A stretch of DNA of 64,000 bases from Taudactylus pleione (taxonomy: Eukaryota; Chordata; Amphibia; Anura; Myobatrachidae), in the NCBI GenBank assembly GCA_031769625.1, contig JAUIMM010001423.1, positions 391,001-455,000 on the forward strand. Reading direction: 5' to 3'. The position numbers and the translations under genes were made by a program. Shown piece after piece: positions 41,934 through 53,924 of this stretch. The notes under the pieces were generated by a model. That model saw nothing but the letters and a program-made list of their open reading frames with translations, was not told where the DNA came from and made no database searches. Each line of letters begins with the position of its first letter. Positions within the stretch are counted from its first letter, which is position 1.

Positions 41934-42242
41934 ACACTGGACAATTCTTTTGAACAATATGAACAATAACCATATCTTTGAATGATATATAATTCAAATT
42001 GTCTAGTCTGTGTGCACTTACCGATGAACGATGCGCACTCCCGCTGGCCATAATGATATCCCCAGTCATCTGTACATGCAGTCCAATCTGGGGATATCAT
42101 TAACGATGCCATGCTCCCAATGCAGCATGGCGCCGCTTCCCCCCCACCATCGTTCATCACAAGTGAGTATACACTTATCGATGTTGGCATCCCCGCCGCA
42201 TCCGACCGCTAGGTACAAACATCATCTAGTGTGTACCCGGCT
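41934..42242. mobile_element. GTACACACTAG-family MITE, 309 bp
   Basis: TGCCCAGTACACACTGGA ... ATCTAGTGTGTACCCGGCT, TSD TAA (41931-41933, 42243-42245), the Harbinger target. Its interior has its own inverted repeat around CTGGGGATATCAT. Confidence 0.85.
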
Positions 42243-42679
42243 TAAGTGTGTCCCTGAGGACTGCAGTTGGGAAACACTGCATTAGAATAAGTCCAGGGCT
42301 ACATTTTAACCTTTTGGAGACAAGGGAGTAAATGTAATAAGTTCAGAATTTTTGTGAGAGAATCGTCTTGCATTGTCTCGCTGAGAGTATGATGTGAGTT
42401 TCTTTCGAAAGTCACAGTATGTAATAGCCTGCGAGTTTATCTGAAGTGCAAGTTTTATGCTATTGTTACTGTGGAAAAAACTTGCAACTTGTAATGCGAG
42501 TTGGCAGCAGCATGTTTAGCAGAAGCCTGCACAGATCAGTGAGATCCATTTAGGCTTCTGTGTGTTAAAAGGAAATTAAAAAAAATAACAAAATGATGTG
42601 AGGTTCCCCCCTCCCCCAAAAGCATAACCAGCACTGTGCTCTGTGAACCAGTCCTTGTTGTGAAAATACAGAGGACAAA

Positions 42680-43213
42680 GGCCCTCATTCAGAGGCGGTC
42701 GCAAAAAGCGATCGCTCTCTCTGAATGAGGGCGGCCGCTTCTTTTTTTTAGTGCGGCCTCTTGGTCGCTAGCTAAGCTGTGTGTGGTTACCACCCACAGC
42801 TTAGCGACCGACCAGGGTGATGGTCGCGATGGTCAAGACCATCGCGATCATCGGGGCTTGCAACGAGACCCTAAGGTTGGGTCTCGGCAACCGCAAGCCC
42901 CAGGGAGCTCCCTGCTCTGATCGAGCAGGAAACTCCACACTGACATCACTGCTGATGTCAGTGTGGCCACCCACAAAACGGCAACCATTCCGTCAGGAAC
43001 GCCTCCGTTTGTGAAACCACTCCCCCGCCCCGCCTACAAAACAGGCAGAGCTGTCAATCAACATCGACAGCCGGCCCTTTTGTAGTGAGCTCCGGAGCGA
43101 GATAGTTTCTCTCTCGCTCCGGGGCTTGCGCACACGCAGTGCGGCCGCAAGACCAAAACATCAACCCAGTTGCGAGCGCGCAGCACTTGCGACCGGGTCT
43201 GAATGAGGTCCTA
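42680..43213. mobile_element. hairpin-chain MITE, copy 2
   Basis: Starts GCCCTCATTCAGAG and ends TCTGAATGAGGTCC. Consecutive stems at 42681-42732, 42733-42757, 42763-42809, 42818-42852, 42853-42901, 42903-42936, 42935-42966 (14 bp perfect), 43033-43085, 43088-43123 and 43164-43199. Same hairpin order as 30992-31522 though many stem sequences differ. Confidence 0.8.
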
Positions 43214-43239
43214 AATGAGTAGGGGGTCACCTGTATTAT

Positions 43240-43740
43240 CCACAACCAGCAAGCTCTAACTAGCAGGGGTGTAATGCCACAGCAAGGGGACACACTTGAT
43301 GGGGTCCCATTCCAAAGGACTATACTCCTCACCCATGGGTAATGAGTGCGCAGTTAATTGTGTCAAAAATATTAACAATATTGTCCTTTACAGGGGGACT
43401 ACAGGTCCCAGCAAGCTTGCCCTGCATGCTGGAACTTGGAGAACCACAAGTACCAGCAAGCCCAGGCATTAAGAGCTCACTGGTACCTGTAGTCCTCCTG
43501 TAAAAAAAATATTAAAATAAAGACAGTACAAATGCATCGAGTGCTGTAATATTTTGTTACATACTCACACTCATACACACAGTAAATACTTACCTTTACT
43601 CCCTTGCACTAGTCAGTCCTCTTCTCCAAGTAGCATCCCAGGTTAAAAAAAAACATACTCCCCAATCTTTTTGATCAGGTTCTCTTCAGTCCATGTAGAA
43701 TGTCCATAGGTCTTGTAAAAATTAAAAACCCGAGCCCACC
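43240..43740. repeat. dispersed repeat, copy 1
   Basis: Shares GGGACTACAGG(T/TG)CCAGCA-type text, a repeated-A tract and ACACAGTAAATACTTACCTT-like text with 58560-58860 in the same order. Family unknown. Confidence 0.5.
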
Positions 43741-43743
43741 AGA

Positions 43744-44238
43744 CTTAGGGGTCCATGTACTAATAATCTCGGTGCTGCCGCGATTATTATGTGCTTGACT
43801 CGCCAGTGATATTTTAATTATTAATAAAAATATCCTAGCTATGTACTATGGGGAACTCGCAGGGACTGTGCTTGTGGTAACTGCTGTCCCTACAGGTTAT
43901 ATCCCCGGCTTTTAGGAGACGTCTTTAACAGAAGTGAAATACTTCTCCGTGGGAAGCTGACACTGCAAATGTGCACAGTGTTAGCTTCCGTGTCTGGCCA
44001 GGGGCTACGGGGGAGAGATTGAAAGATCTATCTCCTGCTCTTGGAGCCCCCATAGGCTTACAGTACTTTACACCATCTGAAGATGGTGTAAACTACCAGG
44101 ACTAAACTCCGAAAAGCTTCAACATATGGGTCAGATCATAGTCCCCATTGACAATAATGGGCACTGCGATCTGCAGCGCTAATTAGTTCTTTCTGCATAA
44201 TTTTATGTAAAAATCAACTTGATACATATGCCCCTAAG
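43744..44238. mobile_element. MITE with GGGGTCCATGTACTAA ends
   Basis: CTTAGGGGTCCATGTA at left and ATACATATGCCCCTAAG at right; no clear duplication. Confidence 0.5.
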
Positions 44239-44655
44239 TCAATGGCATCACTAGGGAGTTGCAGGGTTACTGGGCACACCTGGTGACACTATCCTAGGTG
44301 GTGACACAAAAATAGAAGAGCTACTCTGCTATTTTGGTGTCACCCCCTCTGATGGTGTCATAGAGCAGCCACAATGCAGTGAGAGGCTGGGAGCTTCCCA
44401 GCTGCTGCTGCTGTGCTGAGTAAGCCAGGCTTACTCCGTGGAGCAGCAGTTACCGGGCAGGGTAGCCCCCAGCCTCTCCCCTGACTTTTAGCCCCATTGA
44501 GTGCCGTGAACTTGGGGGTGTGACATGCGGTCACATACCCAAGAGTGGCACACTTGAGTGGGCATGGCTTCGCGAGATGATGCCGCGCCTCCGGCAATAG
44601 GATCCCTCACCTCCGCACGGGGTGTCAGAAATGTTAGTGATGCCACTGCCATAAA

Positions 44656-45149
44656 TGCTGATTCAGAGATGGACGATAATGCGATCGCAGCTGCTTTTTC
44701 TTATGCAACGCAGCTGCGAAAATATGCTAATGCCTGCAAAGATCACCCGAGCATAGGGACACCCACTGCTGCCTTCTTACTGTACCTGCGGTTGACGACG
44801 CATACCTGCGTAAATATCGGTAACATCGATGCATATCGAGAAGCCATCTTGCCCTTGGGGCAGGTCTGATTAGCCATAGACTCGCCAGCTCTCCTCACAC
44901 GCAGAGGGCTTTCATGCTGCGTATGCAATAGCAGTGGCTAATTTATGCATGCCCATAAAATAGCATTCACCCCCTGTTACCACCTCGAAATGCTAACAAT
45001 CTGTTACTCACTGTGCAATACATTACTCTGTGCATTCAATCAATGCAATCACAGTGCACATCCAGTGCGGCTTATATGCATGCACAATGGCAAACAATCG
45101 CTCGATCTGCGCCCGTAATCACCATTGCAATCATCTCTGAATCAGTCCC
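44656..45149. mobile_element. Harbinger-like MITE, inverse of family A
   Basis: GCTGATTCAGAGATGGACG ... ATCATCTCTGAATCAGTCCC. The interior reads family A in reverse (GGTAACATCGATGCATATCG). Confidence 0.65.
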
Positions 45150-45725
45150 TAAGTACAGTACTATGTGAATAAAGCTTCAGGCGCGGTCTTTTCCATAGAA
45201 ACCTATGGGCAACCCATTGATTGGCTGAGAGAGCTGAGCCCCCTGCTGACTCAGCCATTAAACACTTCTCCATAGACTTCAGTGGTGGGAATTGGCAGGT
45301 TACTCACAAGAACATAGAGTACATGGATTCACAGTTGATAAATTCCTTTATTGGAAAAACATTCCCTGTAGCACTGGATTTAGTTTCCTGAATTCTATTT
45401 TGTAGTTAATATCCTTGATCTGCAGCCCAACAGTTAGTACCAGAATACCTATATACTTTCCAGCAATGCATTGTTTAAGAAGTGCTGTCACAAAAAATAT
45501 AATTGTTATATCTGCATCGTTGGACTGATGCAGAATTAAATGCAAGTACAGTAGACCATAATAACATCTGCATTTAGGGCACTTAAATAAAATGTGGGCA
45601 TTTGTCTAAATGTTGAGTTGTATGTATCTATGCAAGTGCACTGCCCCATTCCAAATCCACAGGTTGATGTCCATCATCACTATCGGCGGACACTCACATC
45701 AGACCTATCTTTTGTGCAAGAGAGC

Positions 45726-46003
45726 CAGAGCCGGAACTAGACTTTTTGGTGCGCTGTGCCAAAAAGAGCATTGGCACCCCCCATTTTTCAAATAGGCACA
45801 TAACGCACCCAAAAAAGGGGAATGGCCTCATTGAGAAGGGCCAGGGAAGATTTAGGGGAGGCCAGTAGATGCTGGAGATGAAATTAGAGGAAGCTACAAG
45901 TGAGAATGATAATAAACAGGAAATTGACAGGCCAAAACAGTGCCCCCTGCCCTGCGGTGCCCTGTGCCAAGGCACCGGCTGCACTACCCTAGTTACGGCC
46001 CTG
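45726..46003. mobile_element. hAT MITE, 278 bp, copy 2
   Basis: CAGAGCCGGAACTAG ... CTAGTTACGGCCCTG, flanks AAGAGAGC / AAGAGAGT. Reverse orientation of 34417-34694. Confidence 0.85.
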
Positions 46004-46271
46004 AAGAGAGTCGTCTGAAAACAGGCGCATCTACTGTATGCATCTGCACAACTCTGGATACTGTAGCTCACTATTCTGTTCTTATATCCTTGTTAAAATG
46101 TACCAATGTTAAAATGCACTGTTACCACCCAGTTACGCCCTTTCAGCCACAAGTAGAGGTGTAACTGAATTCTGTGCCATTCTGAGTCACCCATAGTTCT
46201 TTGCGCTCAGTCCCAGATCTTGTGCGTCTGCTTCAGGGTGAAGACGCACAAGATTCATCTGCAAAAATCAA

Positions 46272-46720
46272 GGCCTGATCAAGAGGTGCACGCAGTGGTG
46301 ATGTCAGATGCAATAGGCCAATGTTTTCAGTCTGCTTATGCGTCCGAGTTGCACTGCGCTTGCATCTAAATGATTACCGCTCTGAGATTCAGAACGAATT
46401 TGGATGCAGAGAGACTGACTTTCAGGGGGTGTTTGTAGGAGGTAACAGGGGGATGGGTAGTCAAAAGTAGGCCCGTCAGTGACAGGGGCTATGTCTAAAG
46501 CCTCAGTAGTACTGACAGAGGATGCCATGTTATGCCCTAGGTCTGGTGCAAGCTCTGACGTTGCAACCGTTGGTGCACATCTTAGTACACGCTGCAATGG
46601 AATAACACCTCAGCCAATGGGCATCTCAGTAGGCTGAGAATCAGTTGTGGCATTAGCATAAAGACACAGATGCGGTTGCGGAAAAACATATGCAGCCACA
46701 GTAGCCTCTGAATCCCCCTA
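46272..46720. mobile_element. degenerate MITE
   Basis: GGCCTGATCAAGAGGTGCACG left, GCCTCTGAATCCCCC right; diverged family A-type interior. Confidence 0.4.
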
Positions 46721-46849
46721 TCTAGCACTTTGTGCAGAGATATAGGCATGATCGATATATCATTTCTGTATAAATATGTGGATAAAAATGTACTGTATGT
46801 ATTGCTTTAGAGAAAGGTCTAGACTGAAAAATCCCAATTGATGACATCC

Positions 46850-47055
46850 CAGTGATGACTATCAGGGTTCGAGATTAGGGTAGGCTGCAGTAGGGGAGGG
46901 TTAGGCTGCGGGGAGAGGACTAGTATTAGGCTGCTGGAAAGGTTGATTAGGGGGAGGGTAATGGTTACTTACAAAATTCTGTTTGGATTCTGACTGTCTG
47001 GATGCCGCTGTCGGCATTCTGACCATCGGCACCCTGACTGCTGGGATCCTGTACT
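46850..47055. repeat. TTAGGG-containing MITE-like repeat
   Basis: TTAGGGTAGGCTGCAG and GGAGGGTTAGGCTGCGG motifs next to GATCCTG / CATTCTGACCATCGG edges. Confidence 0.5.
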
Positions 47056-47524
47056 CAAACCATGAAAAATGCAAGTAACTTTGAAGATATTGTGTACATA
47101 CAGTATTTAGGTTGTGTCATGTAAAACAATTAGCTTTGCATGGAATTTTCATAAGCTTAAGTTGTAAGGGAAAATAACAAACTAATATAAATACAAAGAC
47201 CTAATTAACAATAAGGCTTCATTATATATTTGCTAAATGATCTACAGTAAATTGTGATGGTGTACAGTATTTTTAAACTACAGGATAAACAGCTGTTTAG
47301 CTTATGTCTAGGTTAAAATGTATAAATTCTAAAAGTAGCAAAACAACATTCTCAACAAAAAAGGAAAATACAAAAACCAAAGTAAAGAGTATCAAATTCT
47401 GGAGCAATATAAAGTGAGATGACTCAGGTATAAAAGTGACTTCTACTACTGGTTTAAATAGCTTGTTTCCTGCTAGGTATTAGGTGACTGATGATTGTGT
47501 GCAAGGGGATGCGGTTAAAATACT

Positions 47525-47790
47525 GATCGAGGGGTTTTCGGAGGTCAGAATGCCGGTGCCAGCATCCCGACCGATGGAATCCCGACCGCCGCAATCCCGA
47601 AGGTAAGTAGCAGGGTTAAGAGGAGGGTTAGGATTAGGCACTAGGGAGAGGGTTAGGGTTAGGCACTATGAGGGGAAGGTTAGGTTTAGGGTAGGGGAGG
47701 TTAGGTTTAGGCATTAGGGGGGAGCTTAGTGTTAGGCACCGGGAAGGTAGGGAAGGTTAAGGCTGAGAGGGGGATGTTAGGATACTGAGG
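47525..47790. repeat. TTAGGG-containing MITE-like repeat
   Basis: ATCCCGACCGATGGAATCCC edge, then GTTAGGGTTAGGCACTA units. Third member with 16190 and 46850. Confidence 0.55.
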
Positions 47791-48240
47791 TATTCTAATC
47801 CTGGCAGGACATAAGCTAGAAGAGTAGTGTTCTAGAAGTGTGAATACAATGTTACACAAAACAATCAACATTGTTTTTTGTAAAATTAAACATATTAACA
47901 GTTTAATTGAATTTTGCAACAAAACCGTTTGAAAGCATTGTTGCTGTATCATGAATATCAATACATCTCCCCAATAACAATATACATCTGGACAATATAA
48001 TGACAGGTATGTGTCACACTAATTGCTCTATGTGTATTTATAGAAAATGTTCTTAAATACATATTAAAGATATTGCATAAGCTTTGGGGACGAAAAAATT
48101 CTGAAAGATATGCAGTTATTATTAGCTGTTAATAACTTATTTTTCTCTAAGGCCCCCAAAAATAAACCACAAAGTGAATCCTTACATACAGTAAAAGAAA
48201 AAAAAAAACATTAAACAGCAATATGTCACTATCTCTCTTT

Positions 48241-48594
48241 GGGCTGGATGCATCAATACCAAAAATGCAGTCAAACCTCCAAAAATGCTGTTTTCTGAGG
48301 TTTGAACTCATTCCCTATATGCTCCAAGCTATGGAAACTTTCTGGAGCTTGGTACCGATAGACAATACCGTCTATAGATGGCTTTGCCTACAGTATTAGA
48401 AGCCTATGGGCTTCTTACCACATAGTCCCCTGAGATGGATCCAATCGGATCCCTCCCAGTGTTCCCCACAGCTCACGCATGTGCCGGCTGATGGCAGAAG
48501 GACTACCGGGTCATAAACCCAGAAGTCCTTATTTCACAAAGGACATTTTATTTGAAGAGCTGGCCTTTGTGATTTAGCTGCTTGATGCATCCCA
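48241..48594. mobile_element. MITE with GGGCTGGATGCATCA ends
   Basis: GGGCTGGATGCATCAATACC and GCTTGATGCATCCCAG. 354 bp, non-coding. Confidence 0.6.
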
Positions 48595-48599
48595 GTCTT

Positions 48600-49295
48600 T
48601 GAGAGTGCTCCCAGTTTGCTCTAATTCCAGACAACAAATAAAGAATTAATGTAAATGAATAACTCATCCACTTCTTCAGTTGGGGTATATGTTGCATGTT
48701 TGTGTGTATAAAAGCTATGTTGGGATGTGAATAGAAGAGTGATACTTACAATAATACATTAGATTGTCATGTGTGGCATACCTTGGTTTCTTTGTGCTGT
48801 GTAGCATATAACATGGGTTACTGCTGCAAATTTATAAGTGACTCACAAATTGTAATTATCCCCATAAGGAATACTCTGTGCAGTCAGTCACCAGGGGGAG
48901 TAAGTGTTAAGCTCTGTGGAAAAGGTGATGTCTCTCTTGACCTCTTTTACCTTTAAGTTAACTCCTTGCTTAATATTCTGTGTTATAGGCAATGTTAACT
49001 GTAAACTACTGAACTGACCTGGTATTAAAAATGTCTAAAGTCTTGTCCAATCCAGGCTTTTAGGTGGAAATATATTGTAATAATTCTATATTAACCCATA
49101 AGTAATAACAACAAATGTAATAAATACAACAATAATAAACAAAGAAATCTCACCGTGTGGGGAAATTCCTTTTGTGTTTCACATAATTTTTATTTTAGTT
49201 GGACAAGGAGTTTTGTAAGTTCAAGGAACCGTACAAGGGAGCAACTGCTCCAAATTGTAACACAGTGATGGAAGAATTTAGCAACAGTAAAGAAT
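48600..49295. other. spacer, no feature seen
   Basis: AT-rich; short frames without support. Confidence 0.35.
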
Positions 49296-49298
49296 AGT

Positions 49299-49753
49299 GG
49301 GACTGATTTACGCAGATTCCTGATTATCGGAATAGGCACAGGTCCCATACTGCGCATGTATGGAACGGGTCCTGCGAGATCGCACACAGACCCAGCTATG
49401 CCTCTACCTGATTGACAGGCAGAGACATTTGTGAGATGGGGAAGATAGCATGCGCTCTTATAAATGAGGGAATGTCTCCAGGAGTGGCAAGGCCAGGGTC
49501 ACATCCATGGACGCAGCCTTCCTGGCTTCACAGGCTGCAAGGACCCGGGCAGACTGTGGTAGGCTTCAGCCTCCGCAGCCTGCTCAAAGGACCGATGGTG
49601 ATCCCAGACTGTGACCTCAGTTGCAACGCTGGGATCGCAGAGGCAGCAATGAGGTGTCAGACATCTCCTGCTGGATTTGCATTTTAGCAGGACAGAATTG
49701 TAAAGCCACTTGTGTACGGCTTTGCAATTCTGTGATTCTGCTGAATCAAGCCC
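49299..49753. mobile_element. Harbinger-like MITE (family B)
   Basis: GGGACTGATTTACGCAGATTCC left and TTCTGCTGAATCAAGCCC right; interior as 18598-19044. Confidence 0.6.
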
Positions 49754-50275
49754 ATTGTCAGCCCAGTCCATAATCAGCAAAGCTAAAGGTCTGTGGTGGA
49801 AATGTATCAAACCTTGTAAAGAGGACAGATGGAGCAGTTGCAGTTTCTCGCTATCATTTCATAGAATGTACTTGATAAATGATAGCTGGATGCTGATTGG
49901 CTCCTCCACTTGACGGTAAGCGAAATCTGACACAGCCGAGGGAATAAATCAGCAGATAATCAGAGATAAACCTTATAATTAAGGTACAGGTGTTATGGCT
50001 TGACCAGCAATAAATAACAGTGATATCTTAGTACAGTGTTACAGTTTACAAAATGTGGGCATGTCCTAAATTTTCAGCGTTCAATATTTCTGCCCTGAAA
50101 TGTATGGAAAACAATTACATAGTTAGCAAGGTTTATAAAAGTCAAATGCAACTAATTCTTATATCGACAAGCAGTGTTAGTCCAAAGTGTTGGTGCTAAA
50201 GTTTAGCTCAATAACTCTGAAACTTATTAAGATATAGGATCTGATTCCTGAGATTTACGCTATGCTGATGATTGT

Positions 50276-51055
50276 GGAGTATTCAATTAGCAGCGAAAAC
50301 GTCAGTTTTTCGCCAAAAAACAGTGATATTTTCGCAAAAAAACAGGAGAAAACGCAATTGGTGAAAAAAAACTGGAGATAAGTTTTCTCCACCCCAGACC
50401 GGGTGAAAAAAAATGCAAAATCCCTATTTTTTGCTAAAAATGTGTGGATTTCTTTCAGAACCCTTTGGATACACCCCCTAATGATAAATTACCCCAAAAA
50501 CAATTTATAAGTTGCACACTTTGGCGAAAAATTACCGCAAAATTTTGGGTGAAAAAAAATTCATAATGTTGAAAATGATAGGAAGCTATTTTTTTCCAGG
50601 AAATTTCTGTTCCACGTTAATTGAGGGTACGTTAAAATGGGTGCAAGTATATTTTCGTGTCGTACGAATGCAATTTTAAAAACCGTAAAAAAACACCTGC
50701 TGCGACCGCGTGCAATGTTTAAAATACTTCACACATCCATACCCTTCCCCGAAAAATCAGACCCAATACATTAAACCCATTTTGAACTGTTTTTTTTTTT
50801 TTACCCAATATTAGCAAATTTTTGTCGGGTTATTTATCATTAGGGGGGTGTCCAAAGGGTTCTGAAAGAAATCCCCAAATTTTTTGGCAAAAATAGGGAT
50901 TTTGCATTTTTTTTCACCAGATCTGGAATGGAGAAAACTTTTATCCAGTTTTTTTTCGCCAATTGCGTTTTCGCCTGTTTTTTGGCGAAAATATCAGTTT
51001 TTTTTGTCGAGAGGCGAAAAAAATGTCTGATTTCGATGCTAATTGAATACGGCCC
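50276..51055. mobile_element. long-armed foldback element, 780 bp
   Basis: Outer arms of about 230 bases: GGAGTATTCAATTAGCAGCG pairs with GATGCTAATTGAATACGGCC, and runs of TTTTTCGCC / GGCGAAAA pair along the arms. Terminal TATTCAATTAG resembles 54170-54533 and 61681-62012. Confidence 0.75.
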
Positions 51056-51344
51056 ATAGTCGCTTTGCACATGTATCAAGGTACATTACACAGTGTGATT
51101 CACAGTCAGTGAACATTAGGGGGTGGTAATGGGGAGTGTCAGCTAATAACGGAGTCACATCGCAACTGGTTCGGGGGGTGTCACGTCCTGCATTTGTGAT
51201 TCCATGTGCAAGAAATATGGCTCGGGTGTCCCATTTCCCATGGACATTCTGCGTGAACATAGTGACCGACGCTGTGTATTTGTACTCAGGTGCTTGGATT
51301 TCCATAGACTGTCCGGATGCTCACTACATCCAGTTTTTTTTATA

Positions 51345-52530
51345 GAAAAAAATTAACACAATTAGAACTAATTATGTTGTGAAACTGGGTGGACTGATGT
51401 TTTTTTATTTTCCAAATTTAGTACTACAGTACATAACATAGCTTTTCAACTTTTTTCTATTTATCTATTCTGGACTTCTGGCTACAGTCTTGATGAGTCA
51501 GATACAAATGTAAAATCTGTGCCATCAGAACCGCCTGCAATGTTTGCACACTATTTCACAATGCAGCAGACCTGCACACTAAACATTCCAAAGGTTCTCC
51601 ATTAACTGTGTAAACATATATTGTTTAATTGAAACAAAAAACTTCAAACAGTATCTGTAAGATATGGGAAATTTACATTAGATAGTGTAATAAAGTGACA
51701 ATAGCAGACAATTAATAATAATTATACAATTGCAAATAAAAATAAATCATCAAAAAACATAAAATAAATAGTAAGAAAAGTATACCACATTTATTTAGTA
51801 CCAATTCAAAATTTGTGGTTGTATGTTATTTGAATTTGTTTTTGGTTTGTTTATTATTCATGTCAAAAGGAGATATTTGAATATGAAATATATTAGTATG
51901 AATTGTATTATATAATTTACATTTGTAAAATTAGAATTTCAAAACAGACTGCTTGTATTATCCTGGCAAAATGGCAAAATGGCAAAAAGATAACTTTGAG
52001 AAGATAATCTCTGGCATTATGCGGTTAATATAAAAAGCCATTTTACTGATTTAAATTATTAGTTATTAACAGCAATTTTATTAAAGTCACTTGAATTAAA
52101 GAGGATCATGGAGATTTAGATGTGTGCATTTTTTAAACTGAAGTAAATGCATCAACACAAATTACACAGTCAACATATGAATTGCGTACAAAGCTGAAAA
52201 TAATGATAGTAAATAGTATATAGTGATTAATGATTAGGAGAATATGACATGCCCAAGAAAACATAGTATATAATACACAATAGCGGTTATATTGATAAAG
52301 GACAAAAAAAGGGGTAGAAGTAACATTGATATGGGCGTTCAATATTAATTGATATGTCAATGAACCACCTCAAAACCTCCCACTTTTCTACTTTTCTAAC
52401 CAAAACAAAATGGAAGGCGTTGCCAGTCATAGCCCACATCCTAAAAACAAATTGTATAAAATTACAATAGAATGCAATTAGCACCACAAAGACAATTTAG
52501 GCACAATTTATTACTGTAATCCAGCCCAGG
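51345..52530. other. AT-rich spacer, no gene seen
   Basis: Long A/T-rich stretch with short frames only. Confidence 0.4.
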
Positions 52531-52535
52531 AATTG

Positions 52536-53750
52536 TCAGGACTGCGACTATTTCAGTACATAAAGACAGACTACCTTTGCCCAAGTTCCATTGTGATTGT
52601 TGGAGGAGCTATCCTGCTTGCTGGCATGCTTCTTATTCAGGGGATACAGTGTTAAAGTGATCATCTGTTTCCCAGGTGTCGTCATGTTGTGGGATTCCTA
52701 GATTGCTCATTATTCCAAACCTGATTCCATTTGGGTCACATGTTCTGAAACTTCCTATGGATCACAGACCTCTAGTATAAAGCCTGTTACTAACTGTGTC
52801 TCAGTGTCTGTGCAACGTTGCTTTCAGGTCTTTTCTTGGACTCCTGCCAGATCCCCGCTGTGCCTGTGGATTGCTGTGGACTTTGTTATCTTCCAGATGA
52901 ACTTCTGATTCTAGTTATCCACTGCACTACAGAGCCCAGCATTCCTATTGTCTAAGTATTGCTTTTGCTCCATCATTGTGCTTTCATCATTTTGCTGCAC
53001 TTTACCTGTTGTATTTTTGTTCCTGTGGATATTGAACTTATCCATGTTACAGTTGTCAACTGCACCATTACAGTGTCATCTCTGCATCATGGGGCTCACT
53101 CCGTACTCTAGCCACACCACAGGGCTCAACCCTGCTACAATCTTCTCCGCATCACAGGGCTCAACCATGGTCCGTACTCTAGATATGTTGCAGGGCTAAA
53201 CAGTGTTCCGGAATCCTATTGCATTACAGGGTTCAACCCTGCTTCAATCTTCTCTGCATTACGGGGCTCAACCCCACTATGAACTCTAGCCATGCCACAG
53301 GGCTCAATCCTGTTCTGGAATTTCATTGCCTTACAGGGCTTAACCCTGCTCCGTCTTCACTTTACCACAAGGCTCAAGTTTGTTTCATCTCTCACTGCAC
53401 TATAGGGCTCGGCCCTGTCCCGGAAACTATACTATTCTGCAGGGTCCACTCTGCTCCAGATTTCCATTACTACAGGGTTCTACCCTGGCAAAGGTCCTTA
53501 ATGTCATCCTGAGACATTAGCCTCATTCTGGACTTGGGGTTCCCTACCACGTTAGTTTTTATATGCTAAAGACTGCTTATATATATTTGGGGATTCTCTC
53601 CTATACTTATTGTTGCATATATGAATCTCTGTGCTGTTTGAGACTTTATATGAGACCTTGCTGATTATAATTCTTTTGTGAATAAATTCTATTTAACTTT
53701 TATCCTGTGCTACTGTGTTTCATGGGAAGGTCATACCCAAAGACCACCCC
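52536..53750 (+). repeat. LTR-like repeat with 35-36 bp minisatellite
   Basis: Opens with TGTCAGGACTGCGAC and carries AATAAA at 53681-53686 near its end. Units with AGGGCTCAACCCTG start at 53091, 53121, 53156, 53192, 53228, 53263, 53299, 53335, 53370, 53404, 53441 and 53473. No matching CA terminus or target duplication found, so solo LTR is only a suggestion. Confidence 0.4.
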
Positions 53751-53924
53751 AGTTTATTGTGCCTTTAAAAAGTATACCATAAAAACAGTATGAAACACTA
53801 AGGCTTAGTAAGTAAGTAAGCAACTTAAAATCACAATATACATGATACCCAGGTGGGTAAACAAAAAAACCTAAAGAATAAAAAAAAAGAATTGGCTAAA
53901 TAAAATCAACTAAAAGGGATAACT

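Larger units (their letters stand above)
41150..42279. mobile_element. hAT MITE hosting two later insertions
   Basis: Outer 8-bp duplications CATTAGAA are perfect (41142-41149, 42280-42287). The left end CAGT is cut off from the rest by the MITE at 41154-41752, and the right half is cut by 41934-42242. TIR CAGTGTTTCC / GGAAACACTG. Confidence 0.9.
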
